From contig FNQX01000008.1 of NCBI GenBank assembly GCA_900107575.1, positions 62,001 through 126,000 on the forward strand: a DNA stretch of 64,000 nucleotides. Direction: 5' to 3'. A program made the translations under genes and the position numbers. Under the pieces are notes generated by a model. It was not told the DNA's origin and searched no databases. It was given only the letters and a program-made list of their open reading frames with translations. Source of the DNA: Lachnospiraceae bacterium NK3A20. GTDB taxonomy: Bacteria > Bacillota > Clostridia > Lachnospirales > Lachnospiraceae. This document shows, piece after piece, positions 52,461 through 60,816 of the stretch (position 1 is the stretch's first letter; each line of letters begins with the position of its first letter).

Positions 52461-53003
52461 TCACTTTGCGGCCGCGACCTTCGTGACCGCAATATTCGCC
52501 GCTGTGCCATCAGCATTAAGGAGCACCGTCGCGCTGTACCCGTCCGGGCTGTAGAACGTCCAGAGATCGCCAATCACACTCGGCAGGAGCTTCTCTTTCC
52601 AACCGAAAGCAGTGTACAGGCTCTTCACCGTATCTTTGCTCATGCCGGTGGTGACGCCGCGCATCCAGAAAGGCGAAGGCGCAAGGAGGTTAATGTACTC
52701 CACTTTGCCGTCTTTCCCCGTCTGGAACAGGATGGTGTCATCCTCCGCCCAGAGCTGCATTCCTCCGTCCGGCGTGGCGTTGCTCTTCTGAATATTGAAG
52801 ACGGTCTTCACCATCTCCCCATCCGTCCCCAGGTAGTCCACCAGATCCCCCGAATGTATGAGATCTTCACCGGCTGCCTTCTCCTCTCCGGCAGCGGGAG
52901 CCGGCGCTGCGCTTTCCGCCGCGAACACATCCGCAGAGAAACCGCCGACTGACAGCAGCAGAAGGATGGCTGCTACCGCAATGGATAAAAATTTCTTGTT
53001 CAT
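52461..53003 (-). CDS. Secreted protein of unknown function
   Basis: This 180-residue protein starts at an ATG (53003) with GGAGGA upstream. The N terminus is a signal peptide (MNKKFLSIAVAAILLLLSVG, cut after about residue 30 near VFAAES). A short Ala/Pro/Glu linker and a globular part follow with repeated aromatic motifs (MQLWAEDDTILFQTG, PSVIGDLWTFYSPDG). It resembles small Bacillota surface proteins, but no family is recognised. It stands alone between gntR and yitT. Confidence 0.65.
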   Translation of the reverse strand: MNKKFLSIAVAAILLLLSVGGFSADVFAAESAAPAPAAGEEKAAGEDLIHSGDLVDYLGTDGEMVKTVFNIQKSNATPDGGMQLWAEDDTILFQTGKDGKVEYINLLAPSPFWMRGVTTGMSKDTVKSLYTAFGWKEKLLPSVIGDLWTFYSPDGYSATVLLNADGTAANIAVTKVAAAK

Positions 53004-53054
53004 AATTCCTCCGGAGCATTGCTCCAACCAAGAGTTACAAATACTTTTGCTATT

Positions 53055-53081
53055 CGGTTCAGAGCCGTAGCCTCTGAACCG
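53055..53081. repeat. Hairpin in the secreted-protein leader
   Basis: A perfect 10-bp stem CGGTTCAGAG / CTCTGAACCG, followed by ATAC, in the 5' region of the secreted-protein gene. Related stems occur at 59441-59480 (leuS leader) and near 49895-49925. Confidence 0.5.
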
Positions 53082-53135
53082 ATACCATCTGATCATGATA
53101 ACACAAAGCTGAATTTTCGCAAATATTCGGTGATT

Positions 53136-54005
53136 TCAGTCTTTCGGCTTCAGATAGAAGTTCCCCTTGAGCTCAGTCGTGTGCATCGAATTGATGAATG
53201 CCTTGGGATCCAGGTCGCGGATCGCCTTGATGGTCCTGCGCGAGTCGCTGCTCGCAATGACAGAGTAAACAACAGGCCTCGAGTCATGCCGATATGACCC
53301 GTGGGCGTCGAGAATCGTGGCGCCATGGTGGCTCAACCTGTGGATGAGCGCCGCCACCTCGTCAGGATAGTCCGTCACGATGAACAGCGTCTGCTGCTGG
53401 TAATTGCGGTAGAGAAGGTGCAGCACCTGCGTGGAAGCGTACTGGAAAATGATGGAATACAGCGCCTTGTCCCAACCGAATATAAGGCCTGCCGCCGCAA
53501 GAATGCAGACATTCAGCAGCAGAATGAGATTGAACGAATCCATACCCTTGCGCTGCGAGAGGAAAATCGCGATGAAATCCGTGCCGCCGCTCGTCGCGTC
53601 GACCGACAGGCACAGGCTGATCGCGGCGCCGTTGATAATACCGCCGAAAATGGCGATAAGAAGCGTGTCGGAGGTGATGACCAGCTCCGGCAGAAGGTCG
53701 ACGAACACACTGCTCGCTACGATCATCAATAGAGAGTACAGTGTGAACTTCTTGCCGATGAAGCGGAAACCAATGTACACAGGGATCGCGTTCAGTGTGA
53801 TATTGATGAGGGAATACGGGAGCTGCACATGCAGGAACATCTCCGCGATTCTCTGGATCAGCACTGAGACGCCCGTAACGCCGCCCGGATACAGCCCGCC
53901 CATGCGGACAAAGGTCTTGATGCTGACAGCCATCAGCACCGCAGCCACCAGCACGGCTACGAAACGGATGCCGTCCTTTTTCATGTTCTGTTTCATCTGC
54001 TCCAT
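53136..54005 (-). CDS. YitT family membrane protein (DUF161 + DUF2179)
   Basis: In this 289-residue protein the first ~200 residues hold five or six membrane helices (RFVAVLVAAVLMAVSIKTFV, GLYPGGVTGVSVLIQRI and others). The last ~85 residues form a soluble DUF2179 domain (ATQVLHLLYRNYQQQTLFIVTDYPDE). Function is unknown; a transporter role is often suggested. The ATG at 54005 follows AAGGA. Confidence 0.9.
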   Translation of the reverse strand: MEQMKQNMKKDGIRFVAVLVAAVLMAVSIKTFVRMGGLYPGGVTGVSVLIQRIAEMFLHVQLPYSLINITLNAIPVYIGFRFIGKKFTLYSLLMIVASSVFVDLLPELVITSDTLLIAIFGGIINGAAISLCLSVDATSGGTDFIAIFLSQRKGMDSFNLILLLNVCILAAAGLIFGWDKALYSIIFQYASTQVLHLLYRNYQQQTLFIVTDYPDEVAALIHRLSHHGATILDAHGSYRHDSRPVVYSVIASSDSRRTIKAIRDLDPKAFINSMHTTELKGNFYLKPKD

Positions 54006-54112
54006 ACGATATCCTTATTTTTGTATAGTCAATGCCATCGGCGCTCCACGGCTATAGGCTACACATACCGCTTCAGCTATGCGTCAGCCCTTCATAAATA
54101 TGTCCTGATGAC

Positions 54113-54146
54113 ACAAGGCAGGCTCCCCGAAGGGAACCTGCCTTGT
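54113..54146. terminator. Strong hairpin after the EF-G gene
   Basis: ACAAGGCAGG / CCTGCCTTGT with a short inner stem and loop lies 104 bp past the EF-G stop. Neither strand has a convincing T-run, so it may end transcription or protect a 3' end. Confidence 0.5.
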
Positions 54147-54249
54147 TGTACCATGTGATTTCGCTATTTGCAACTGCCTGCGGAACATAACGTCGCCGCG
54201 ACGATCAGCGCATGAGATTTGAGCTGTCCCGGACAGCTGCCCCAGTATC

Positions 54250-56343
54250 TCACCCTTCCGTGAAGCCCTCGGCCGCCTTGGCAGCTCTTGCCTCGACTTC
54301 CCTGCTCTGGACATCGGAAGGTGCCTGCTCATAGCGTACGAACTCGTAGGAGTATTCTCCACGGCCGCCCGTCATGGAGCGCAGCGTTGTGCAGTAATCG
54401 AAGAGCTCCATCTGCGGAACTTCCGCCTCGATGGTCTGTTTGCCGGCTGCCGTCGGATTCATGCCGAGAACTCTGCCGCGGCGCTTGTTGAGATCGCCCA
54501 TGACATCACCAGTGTAGGTATCCGGTACCGTTACCTTGAGGGCGACAATCGGCTCCATGAGGACGGGGCCGGCTTCCATGAAGCCTTCCTTGAACGCCAT
54601 CTTCGCCGCTGTCTTGAACGCCATCTCGGAGGAATCTACCGGATGGTAGGAGCCATCGTACAGTTCCGCGTGTACGCCGACAACCGGGTAAGCAGCGAGC
54701 GGGCCCCTGTCGCAGGATTCCGCGATACCCTTCTCCACAGCCGGGAAATAGTTCTTCGGAACCGAGCCGCCGACGACCGCTTCCGTGAACTCATAAGGAA
54801 TGGTCTTGTCTTCGAGCGGACTGAAGCGGATCTTGACATGACCGTACTGACCATGACCGCCGTTCTGCTTCTTATATTTGTACTCGACGTCGGAATTCTT
54901 CTTAATCGTCTCGCGGAAAGCCACCTTCGGCTTCTCGAGCTGGATCTCCACCTTGTACTCATTCTTCAATGTCGACTGCACCACCTGCAGCGCCAGATCG
55001 CCGAGACCGTAGATGAGCGACTGGTGATCCGCCGAATCGTTGACGGAACGGATTGTCGGATCCTCCGCCGCGATCTTCTGCAGCGCCTGCGCGGCCTTGT
55101 CGATATCCGCCTTGTTGTCCACGCGGTATCTCATGTAAGTATAAGGTACGGAGAGATCCATTCTGGCGTACGTTACGGGTGTTGTCTTCGTCGAGAGTGT
55201 GTCGCCGGTCTTGACACTGCCAAGCTTGGCGAGAGCGCCCAGGTCGCCGGCATGAAGTTCCGGGACTTCTGCTGTTTTATTGCCCTGCATGATGTAGAGC
55301 TTGCCGATGCGGAACTCTTCCTGCGAAACCGCGTCGTACATGGTGTCGTCGCTCTTGATGACGCCGGAACGCACCTTCACGAGGCTGTATCTTCCGAGGA
55401 ATGGATCCACGATTGTCTTGAAAACAAAGGCAGTCTTCGGTTTCAGTACATCGAAATTCGCCTCGAAAATCTCATTTGTCTTCGTATTGATGCCGGACAT
55501 CGGACGGCTCTCTGCGGAAGGCAGATATTTGATGACATCATCCATCAGCGTGTAGACGCCGCGCACGATAATGCCGGAGCCCTGCTCCACGGGCACCATG
55601 TCACCGAACTGGATCGCCAGCCTTGCCGCTGCGCGGATCTCCTCCTCGGAGAAAGTGTCTCCGGAGAAGTAGCGATCCATGAACTCTTCTGATGTTTCCG
55701 CTACGGCTTCCATCAGAGAATCGTTGTACTTGTCCAGGTACTCCTTCGAGTAATCCGGCACTTCGTCCGGCACCGCGTCCTTGCCGCTCCAGCGGAAGGC
55801 CTTCTTCTGGATCGTGTTGATATAGCCGACATATTTGCCGTCTTCACGCCACGGCATATTGAAAGGAGCGATCTTCTTGCCATAGCTGGCTTCGAGATCC
55901 TCTACGACTTTTCGATAGGAAACGTCATCAATATCCATATCGGTAACGAAGAACATGCGGGGCAGCTTGAATTTCTCGCACAGCTCCCATGCCTTTTCCG
56001 TGCCTGCCTCGATACCGCTCTTGCCGGATACGACGATAATCGCGCCGTCCGCGACGCTCATGGCCTCTTCGACCTCGCCCTGGAAATCGAAATATCCGGG
56101 GGTGTCCAGAATGTTGATCTTATAGTCATTCCACTCCACCGGAACCACAGAAGTCCGGATGGAAATGCCTCTCTTCTTCTCCTCATCAGTGAAGTCACTG
56201 AGGGTAGAACCGTCTTCGATTTTCCCCAGCCTGGATGTCAGACCGCCAAGATAACCCATGGCTTCTACCAGGGACGTCTTGCCCGCGCTGCCATGACCGA
56301 GGATCACGACATTTCTGATTTTGTCAGTTGTGTAAACCTTCAT
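54250..56343 (-). CDS. Elongation factor G-like GTPase, divergent (FusA2-type)
   Basis: This 697-residue protein has EF-G architecture: a G domain with GHGSAGKTSL (residues ~15-24), KKRGISIRTS, LDTPGYFDF, then domains II-V (FRETIKKNSDVEYKYKKQNGGHGQYGHV). The G4 motif reads FVTDMDIDD where canonical EF-G has NKMD, a change that marks paralogous EF-Gs. It may act in ribosome recycling or a stress-specific role. The ATG at 56343 follows GGAGGA. A promoter and 10-bp hairpin are in the leader, and the 41-bp palindrome array lies upstream. Confidence 0.88.
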   Translation of the reverse strand: MKVYTTDKIRNVVILGHGSAGKTSLVEAMGYLGGLTSRLGKIEDGSTLSDFTDEEKKRGISIRTSVVPVEWNDYKINILDTPGYFDFQGEVEEAMSVADGAIIVVSGKSGIEAGTEKAWELCEKFKLPRMFFVTDMDIDDVSYRKVVEDLEASYGKKIAPFNMPWREDGKYVGYINTIQKKAFRWSGKDAVPDEVPDYSKEYLDKYNDSLMEAVAETSEEFMDRYFSGDTFSEEEIRAAARLAIQFGDMVPVEQGSGIIVRGVYTLMDDVIKYLPSAESRPMSGINTKTNEIFEANFDVLKPKTAFVFKTIVDPFLGRYSLVKVRSGVIKSDDTMYDAVSQEEFRIGKLYIMQGNKTAEVPELHAGDLGALAKLGSVKTGDTLSTKTTPVTYARMDLSVPYTYMRYRVDNKADIDKAAQALQKIAAEDPTIRSVNDSADHQSLIYGLGDLALQVVQSTLKNEYKVEIQLEKPKVAFRETIKKNSDVEYKYKKQNGGHGQYGHVKIRFSPLEDKTIPYEFTEAVVGGSVPKNYFPAVEKGIAESCDRGPLAAYPVVGVHAELYDGSYHPVDSSEMAFKTAAKMAFKEGFMEAGPVLMEPIVALKVTVPDTYTGDVMGDLNKRRGRVLGMNPTAAGKQTIEAEVPQMELFDYCTTLRSMTGGRGEYSYEFVRYEQAPSDVQSREVEARAAKAAEGFTEG

Positions 56344-56370
56344 GATGCAAGTCCTCCAATTCTTTAGTGA

Positions 56371-56403
56371 TTTTACTGCCATTGATTTTCGCAGGCAGTA
56401 AAA
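56371..56403 (-). promoter_or_regulatory. Leader hairpin of the EF-G gene
   Basis: TTTTACTGCC and GGCAGTAAAA form a perfect 10-bp stem with a 13-nt loop, between the promoter and the ribosome binding site. It could be an operator or an RNA control element. Confidence 0.55.
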
Positions 56404-56413
56404 TACAATGAAT

Positions 56414-56442
56414 ATTCTACCTAAGAATCGTTTTATGCACAA
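56414..56442 (-). promoter_or_regulatory. Promoter of the EF-G gene
   Basis: TTGTGC, 17 nt, TAGAAT on the minus strand, about 70 bp upstream of the start. Farther upstream, 56470-56520, is another dyad AAGTACTA/TAGTACTT. Confidence 0.65.
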
Positions 56443-56555
56443 GGTTAAATTGTGGATAGTACACAATTAAAGTACTATTAAAATGTTGAGGAGCGCACAA
56501 GATCCGTGTTGATAGTACTTCAACAAAAGGCTCCGCCACAGCCATTCATTGACTG

Positions 56556-56945
56556 CAGCAGAGCCTTTCGACATTCACATTTCCTTCATTCAATCTTGTC
56601 GAAACCCTTCGACATTTTAGGCCTCTCCATGCCATTTGTGTCGAAACATTTCGACATGAATTTAACATCTGCATCATTTTGTCGAAGCTTCGTCGACATT
56701 TTTGGCTGTTTCAAGCGTATTTGTCGATTATTGTCGACATAACAAGCCATTCTGACATTTCATGTCGAAAATCTTCGACATAACGAGCCACTCTGACATT
56801 TCATGTCGAAATCATTCGACACAACAAGTTATATTTGCATTTCATGTCGAAGCCTTTCGACATGACAAGCACCTCGCCATCTATATGTCGAGCCCTTTCG
56901 ACAAACCAGGCGCCGCGGCCGCTTCCTGTCGAAAACCTCTCGACA
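56556..56945. repeat. Array of nine phased TGTCGA-N6/7-TCGACA palindromes
   Basis: Nine 18-19 bp palindromes start at 56597, 56639, 56680, 56722, 56763, 56804, 56845, 56886 and 56927. All keep TGTCGA and TCGACA exactly, with 6-7 variable bases between. A tenth, decayed unit at 56556-56573 keeps only the right half-site, in phase. The period is 41-42 bp throughout (18 bp palindrome plus 23-24 bp spacer). Spacers 56740-56762 and 56781-56803 differ at two of 23 bases and others share parts, so they came from duplication. The stretch 56344-56973 holds no gene; the array fills most of it. Confidence 0.95.
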
Positions 56946-56973
56946 AAAAACGCCCGGCGCCTGCCTTTATAAC

Positions 56974-59406
56974 TCACTTCACGACAAAGTTCAGAATTCT
57001 TCCGGGGACGTAGATTTCCTTGACAAGGTTCCCCGCCTCGATGAATTTCGCAACGTTCGGTTCCGCCTTCGCCTTGGCGAGCACGGAAGCCTTGTCCTCG
57101 TCCGGCGCGATCTCGATCGTGCCCCTGACCTTGCCGTTGACCTGGACGCCGATCTTCACCGCTTTGTCCTTCGTCTTCTCCTCGTCGTAAACAGGCCAGG
57201 AAGAGAGCGTGCAGAAGGTCTTTCCATCCGGGTTGCAGCCAAGATCCTGCCACATCTCTTCGGCAAGGTGCGGTGCGAAGGGCGATAAGAGCTGGACGAA
57301 GATCTTCACGTCGTTCTTCGTAACACTCCCCGCCTTGTAATAGTCGTTCGTGAGCGTCATGAGCGCCGCGATCGCGGTATTGAACTTCATGTTCTCGATG
57401 TCGTCCGACACTTTTTTGATCGTCTTATGGAGCCTGCCCTCGAGCTCGGGATCTTCCTTTTCTGCCGTCGCCATGTCGGGGAAGCCAGCGACTCTCTCGA
57501 GGAACCTCTTACAGCCCTTTAAGGACTCGTCGGACCAGGGTGCCGCGCTGCCGTAGTCGCCCATGAACAGCACATAGGTGCGCAGCGTGTCCGCGCCGTA
57601 CTGCTCGACAATGTCCACCGGGTCGATGACATTGCCCTTGGACTTCGACATCTTCTCACCGTCAGCGCCGAGAATCATGCCCTGGTAAGTCCTTTTCGCG
57701 TACGGCTCCGGCGTATTCACCTCGCCGATGTCATAGAGGAAATGATGCCAGAATCTGGAGTACAGAAGGTGCCTCGTCACGTGCTCCATGCCGCCGTTGT
57801 AGTGGTCTACCGGCATCCAGTATTCGAGCTTCTTGCGGTCCGCGAACGCCTTGTCATTGTGCGGGTCGCAGAACCGGAGAAAATACCAGGAGGACCCGGC
57901 CCACTGTGGCATGGTGTCGGTCTCTCTCTTCGCGGGGCCGCCGCACTTTGGGCAGGTGCAGTTAACGAAAGAATCTACGCTGGCGAGCGGACTCTTCCCG
58001 TCCTGTCCGGGCTCGAAGTTAGTGACCTCCGGGAGCGTGAGCGGCAGCTGATCCTCGGGTACCGGAACCGTGCCGCACTTTTCGCAGTGGATGAGCGGAA
58101 TCGGCTCGCCCCAGTATCTCTGGCGGTTGAAGGCCCAGTCCTTCATCTTGTACTGCACGCCCTTGTGACCGATGCCCTTCTCTTCGAGATATTGCTGCAT
58201 CTTCGCAATGGAGTCTTTCTTGTTCGTCATGCCGTTCAGCACGCCGGAGTTGATCATCTCACCGTCGCCGGTGTACGCTTCCTTTTCGATGTCGCCGCCC
58301 TTGATGACCTCTACGATGTCACAGCCGAACTTCTTCGCGAAATCGTAGTCTCTCTGGTCGTGTGCCGGCACCGCCATGATCGCGCCTGTGCCGTAGCCCA
58401 TCATGACATAATCCGAAATAAAGAGAGGAATCTGTTTGCCCGTGATCGGATTGATCGCACAGAGGCCTTCGATTCTGACACCTGTCTTGTCCTTGGCGAG
58501 CTGCGTTCTCTCGAATTCCGTCTTCTTCGAGGCTTCCCTGCGGTAGTCCTCGACCGCGTCCCAGTTCGTGATCTGAGCCTTATATTTATCAAGGATCGGA
58601 TGCTCCGGTGCAACGACCATGAAAGTCACGCCGTAGAGCGTATCGCACCTTGTCGTGTAAATCTCGAGCTGCTCGTTTGGAATCGGCATACCGTCCGCGT
58701 TCGCCGCCTGGAAATTCACAAAGGTTCCCGTGGAACGGCCGATCCAGGAGATCTCCTGCTGTTTCACCGAATCAGGATAGTCTACGTGGTCGAGACCCTC
58801 GAGGAGCTTGTCCGCGTACTGCGTAATGCGCAGGAACCATACGTCCTTCGGCAGCTGGATGACATCGCTGTGGCAGATGTCGCACTTGCCGCCCTGAGAG
58901 TCTTCATTGGAGAGGACAACCTTGCAGTGCGGGCAGTAATTTACGAGCGTCTTGGAACGGAAAACAAGGCCGTGCTTATACAGCTGCAGGAAAATCCACT
59001 GCGTCCACTTATAATAGTCCGCGTGAGAAGTTGCGAACTCTCTGGACCAGTCGAAAGAGAAGCCTGCTTTTTTCAACTGATCCGAGAAATGCGCGATATT
59101 CTTCTCCGTGATAATGTGCGGATGGGTGTTCGTCTTGATGGCATAGTTCTCCGCCGGAAGTCCGAAGGAATCAAAGCCGATCGGGAACAGGACGTTGTAG
59201 CCCTGCATCCTTCTCTTCCTCGCGAGGACCTCGATCGAGGAATACGCCTTGATATGGCCGACGTGCATACCGGCGCCGGACGGATAAGGGAACTCGACCA
59301 GCCCGTACCACTTCGGTCTCTTGTCGAAATCAACCGCCTTGAATGCATCAGCGTCTGCCCACGCCTTCTGCCACTTGGGTTCGATTTTAGCGAAATTGTA
59401 TCTCAT
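56974..59406 (-). CDS. leuS: Leucyl-tRNA synthetase
   Basis: This 810-residue class I synthetase has the HIGH-type motif FPYPSGAGMHVGHIKAYSS near residue 45 and KMSKS in DGEKMSKSKGNVID near residue 580. The zinc-binding CPHCKVVLSNEDSQGGKCDICH insert and the editing domain (TGAIMAVPAHDQRDYDFAKKF) are present. The ATG at 59406 follows AAAGG; the frame runs 31 codons upstream without homology. I see no T-box specifier or antiterminator in the leader. The palindrome array begins 28 bp past its stop. Confidence 0.96.
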   Translation of the reverse strand: MRYNFAKIEPKWQKAWADADAFKAVDFDKRPKWYGLVEFPYPSGAGMHVGHIKAYSSIEVLARKRRMQGYNVLFPIGFDSFGLPAENYAIKTNTHPHIITEKNIAHFSDQLKKAGFSFDWSREFATSHADYYKWTQWIFLQLYKHGLVFRSKTLVNYCPHCKVVLSNEDSQGGKCDICHSDVIQLPKDVWFLRITQYADKLLEGLDHVDYPDSVKQQEISWIGRSTGTFVNFQAANADGMPIPNEQLEIYTTRCDTLYGVTFMVVAPEHPILDKYKAQITNWDAVEDYRREASKKTEFERTQLAKDKTGVRIEGLCAINPITGKQIPLFISDYVMMGYGTGAIMAVPAHDQRDYDFAKKFGCDIVEVIKGGDIEKEAYTGDGEMINSGVLNGMTNKKDSIAKMQQYLEEKGIGHKGVQYKMKDWAFNRQRYWGEPIPLIHCEKCGTVPVPEDQLPLTLPEVTNFEPGQDGKSPLASVDSFVNCTCPKCGGPAKRETDTMPQWAGSSWYFLRFCDPHNDKAFADRKKLEYWMPVDHYNGGMEHVTRHLLYSRFWHHFLYDIGEVNTPEPYAKRTYQGMILGADGEKMSKSKGNVIDPVDIVEQYGADTLRTYVLFMGDYGSAAPWSDESLKGCKRFLERVAGFPDMATAEKEDPELEGRLHKTIKKVSDDIENMKFNTAIAALMTLTNDYYKAGSVTKNDVKIFVQLLSPFAPHLAEEMWQDLGCNPDGKTFCTLSSWPVYDEEKTKDKAVKIGVQVNGKVRGTIEIAPDEDKASVLAKAKAEPNVAKFIEAGNLVKEIYVPGRILNFVVK

Positions 59407-59440
59407 GGTTCGGCCTTTCTTGACATTGAGTTTATGGTAA

Positions 59441-59480
59441 CAGTTCAGGGCCACAAGAGGTGCTGCGGACGGCACTGAAC
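59441..59480. repeat. Hairpin in the leuS leader
   Basis: CAGTTCAGGGCC and GGCACTGAAC form an imperfect stem (one mismatch/bulge) 35-75 bp upstream of the leuS start. Resembles the stem at 53055-53081 (CGGTTCAGAG...). Confidence 0.4.
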
Positions 59481-59659
59481 CGATACAGTTTCCGTACAAT
59501 AATAAGCCACGGATTGCGATTTTTCAATCGTTTTGCGGCCGATCGGTGGACTTCAACGCTTTAGTGCGGTATATTTTGTTCTATTACCGCACAGCGCGGG
59601 TCTTCTGGTGGCAGACAGGATTCGACGATCATTGTGCATAGATCGAGGAGTGCGCTCTC

Positions 59660-60796
59660 ATGACAGATTTCAACAGCTTCACATTCGGTTTCGTGGGCCT
59701 TGGCCTCATCGGCGGCTCCATCGCAAAGGCCATCCGCCGCTATTATCCCGCGGCGACGATCATCGCCTACAACCCTTCCAGGGATACGTTGGATGAAGCC
59801 ATGGCAGACGGTGTCGTCAATGCCGGGACATCTTCTGCGGACAGTGAAAACAGCAGGCCCTTCGATGGCACGATGTTCTCCCGCTGCGATATGATCTTCC
59901 TCTGCGCACCGGTGCAGAAGAACGCAGAGAACCTCTCACTCCTCAAAGATCACCTAGCAGATCACGCGATCCTCACCGACATTGGCTCGACGAAACGCGA
60001 TATCCACGAGCATGTCGTCTCGAATGGCCTTGCGCGCCATTTCATCGGCGGACACCCGATGACCGGCTCCGAGAGGACACGCTACCGCAATTCCAGGGCA
60101 GAGCTGTTAGAGAACGCTTACTACATCCTCTCCCCGGAGCAGGAAGTGCCGAAGGAGAGCCTGGATATCTTTTACGAGCTGGTGACAGGACTCAAGGCGA
60201 TCCCCCTCGTCATTTCTCCGGAATTCCACGATTACGCTGTCGCAGGCATCTCCCATGTGCCGCACGTCGTATCGGCATCCCTCGTCAACCTCATTAAGAA
60301 GAGCGACAACCCGGACGGCGTGATGAAACTCCTCGCCGCAGGTGGCTTCCGGGATATCACGCGGATCTCCTCCTCCTCTCCCCGGATGTGGCAGCAGATC
60401 TGCCTCACCAACGGCGACAATATCACCAAACTCTTAGGCGATTACATTGAGATACTGCAGCATGCCAGGGATCAGATTGAGGAACATCGGGCAGAGGAAA
60501 TCTATGATTTCTTCGACAGTGCGAGACGCTATCGCGACAGCTTCGACGTCGTGTCAAGCGGTGCGACCGACCGGCTCTGGCTCCTGTTCGTCGACATCGA
60601 GGATCACCCGGCATCCCTTGCGGAAGTCGTGACACTGCTCGCCGTGAACGCGATCAGCATCAAGAACATCGGCATCACGCATAACCGCGAGTACCAGGAA
60701 GGCGTGCTGCGCGTCGAATTTAATTCGGAAGAGGAACTGATCGAGGCAGACGAGATCCTGACCGCCAGGAACTACACCGTGCATCAGGCCAAATAG
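59660..60796 (+). CDS. tyrA: Prephenate dehydrogenase with C-terminal ACT domain
   Basis: This 378-residue enzyme converts prephenate to 4-hydroxyphenylpyruvate for tyrosine. The NAD motif is FGFVGLGLIGGSIAKAIRRY. The catalytic histidine regions HFIGGHPMTGSE and GISHVPHVVSASLVNL are present. The last ~75 residues look like an ACT domain (LWLLFVDIEDHPASLAEVVTLL), the usual tyrosine sensor. The ATG at 59660 follows GAGGAG. aroA is 20 bp downstream. A hairpin GTGCGGTA/TACCGCAC is in its leader (59565-59592). Confidence 0.93.
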   Translation: MTDFNSFTFGFVGLGLIGGSIAKAIRRYYPAATIIAYNPSRDTLDEAMADGVVNAGTSSADSENSRPFDGTMFSRCDMIFLCAPVQKNAENLSLLKDHLADHAILTDIGSTKRDIHEHVVSNGLARHFIGGHPMTGSERTRYRNSRAELLENAYYILSPEQEVPKESLDIFYELVTGLKAIPLVISPEFHDYAVAGISHVPHVVSASLVNLIKKSDNPDGVMKLLAAGGFRDITRISSSSPRMWQQICLTNGDNITKLLGDYIEILQHARDQIEEHRAEEIYDFFDSARRYRDSFDVVSSGATDRLWLLFVDIEDHPASLAEVVTLLAVNAISIKNIGITHNREYQEGVLRVEFNSEEELIEADEILTARNYTVHQAK

Positions 60797-60816
60797 ACAG
60801 GAAAGTGTGATCAGAT

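Noticed and set aside
56556-56945. CRISPR array
   Set aside because: The regular repeat-spacer look is misleading. Repeats are 18 bp palindromes with variable centres, spacers are 23-24 bp and related to each other (two differ at 2 of 23 bases), and there are no cas genes in the window.
57742-59478. Plus-strand frame opposite leuS
   Set aside because: Antisense shadow of a conserved synthetase gene.
59407-59659. T-box leader for leuS
   Set aside because: No AGGGUGGNACCGCG antiterminator or specifier loop is visible on the minus strand.
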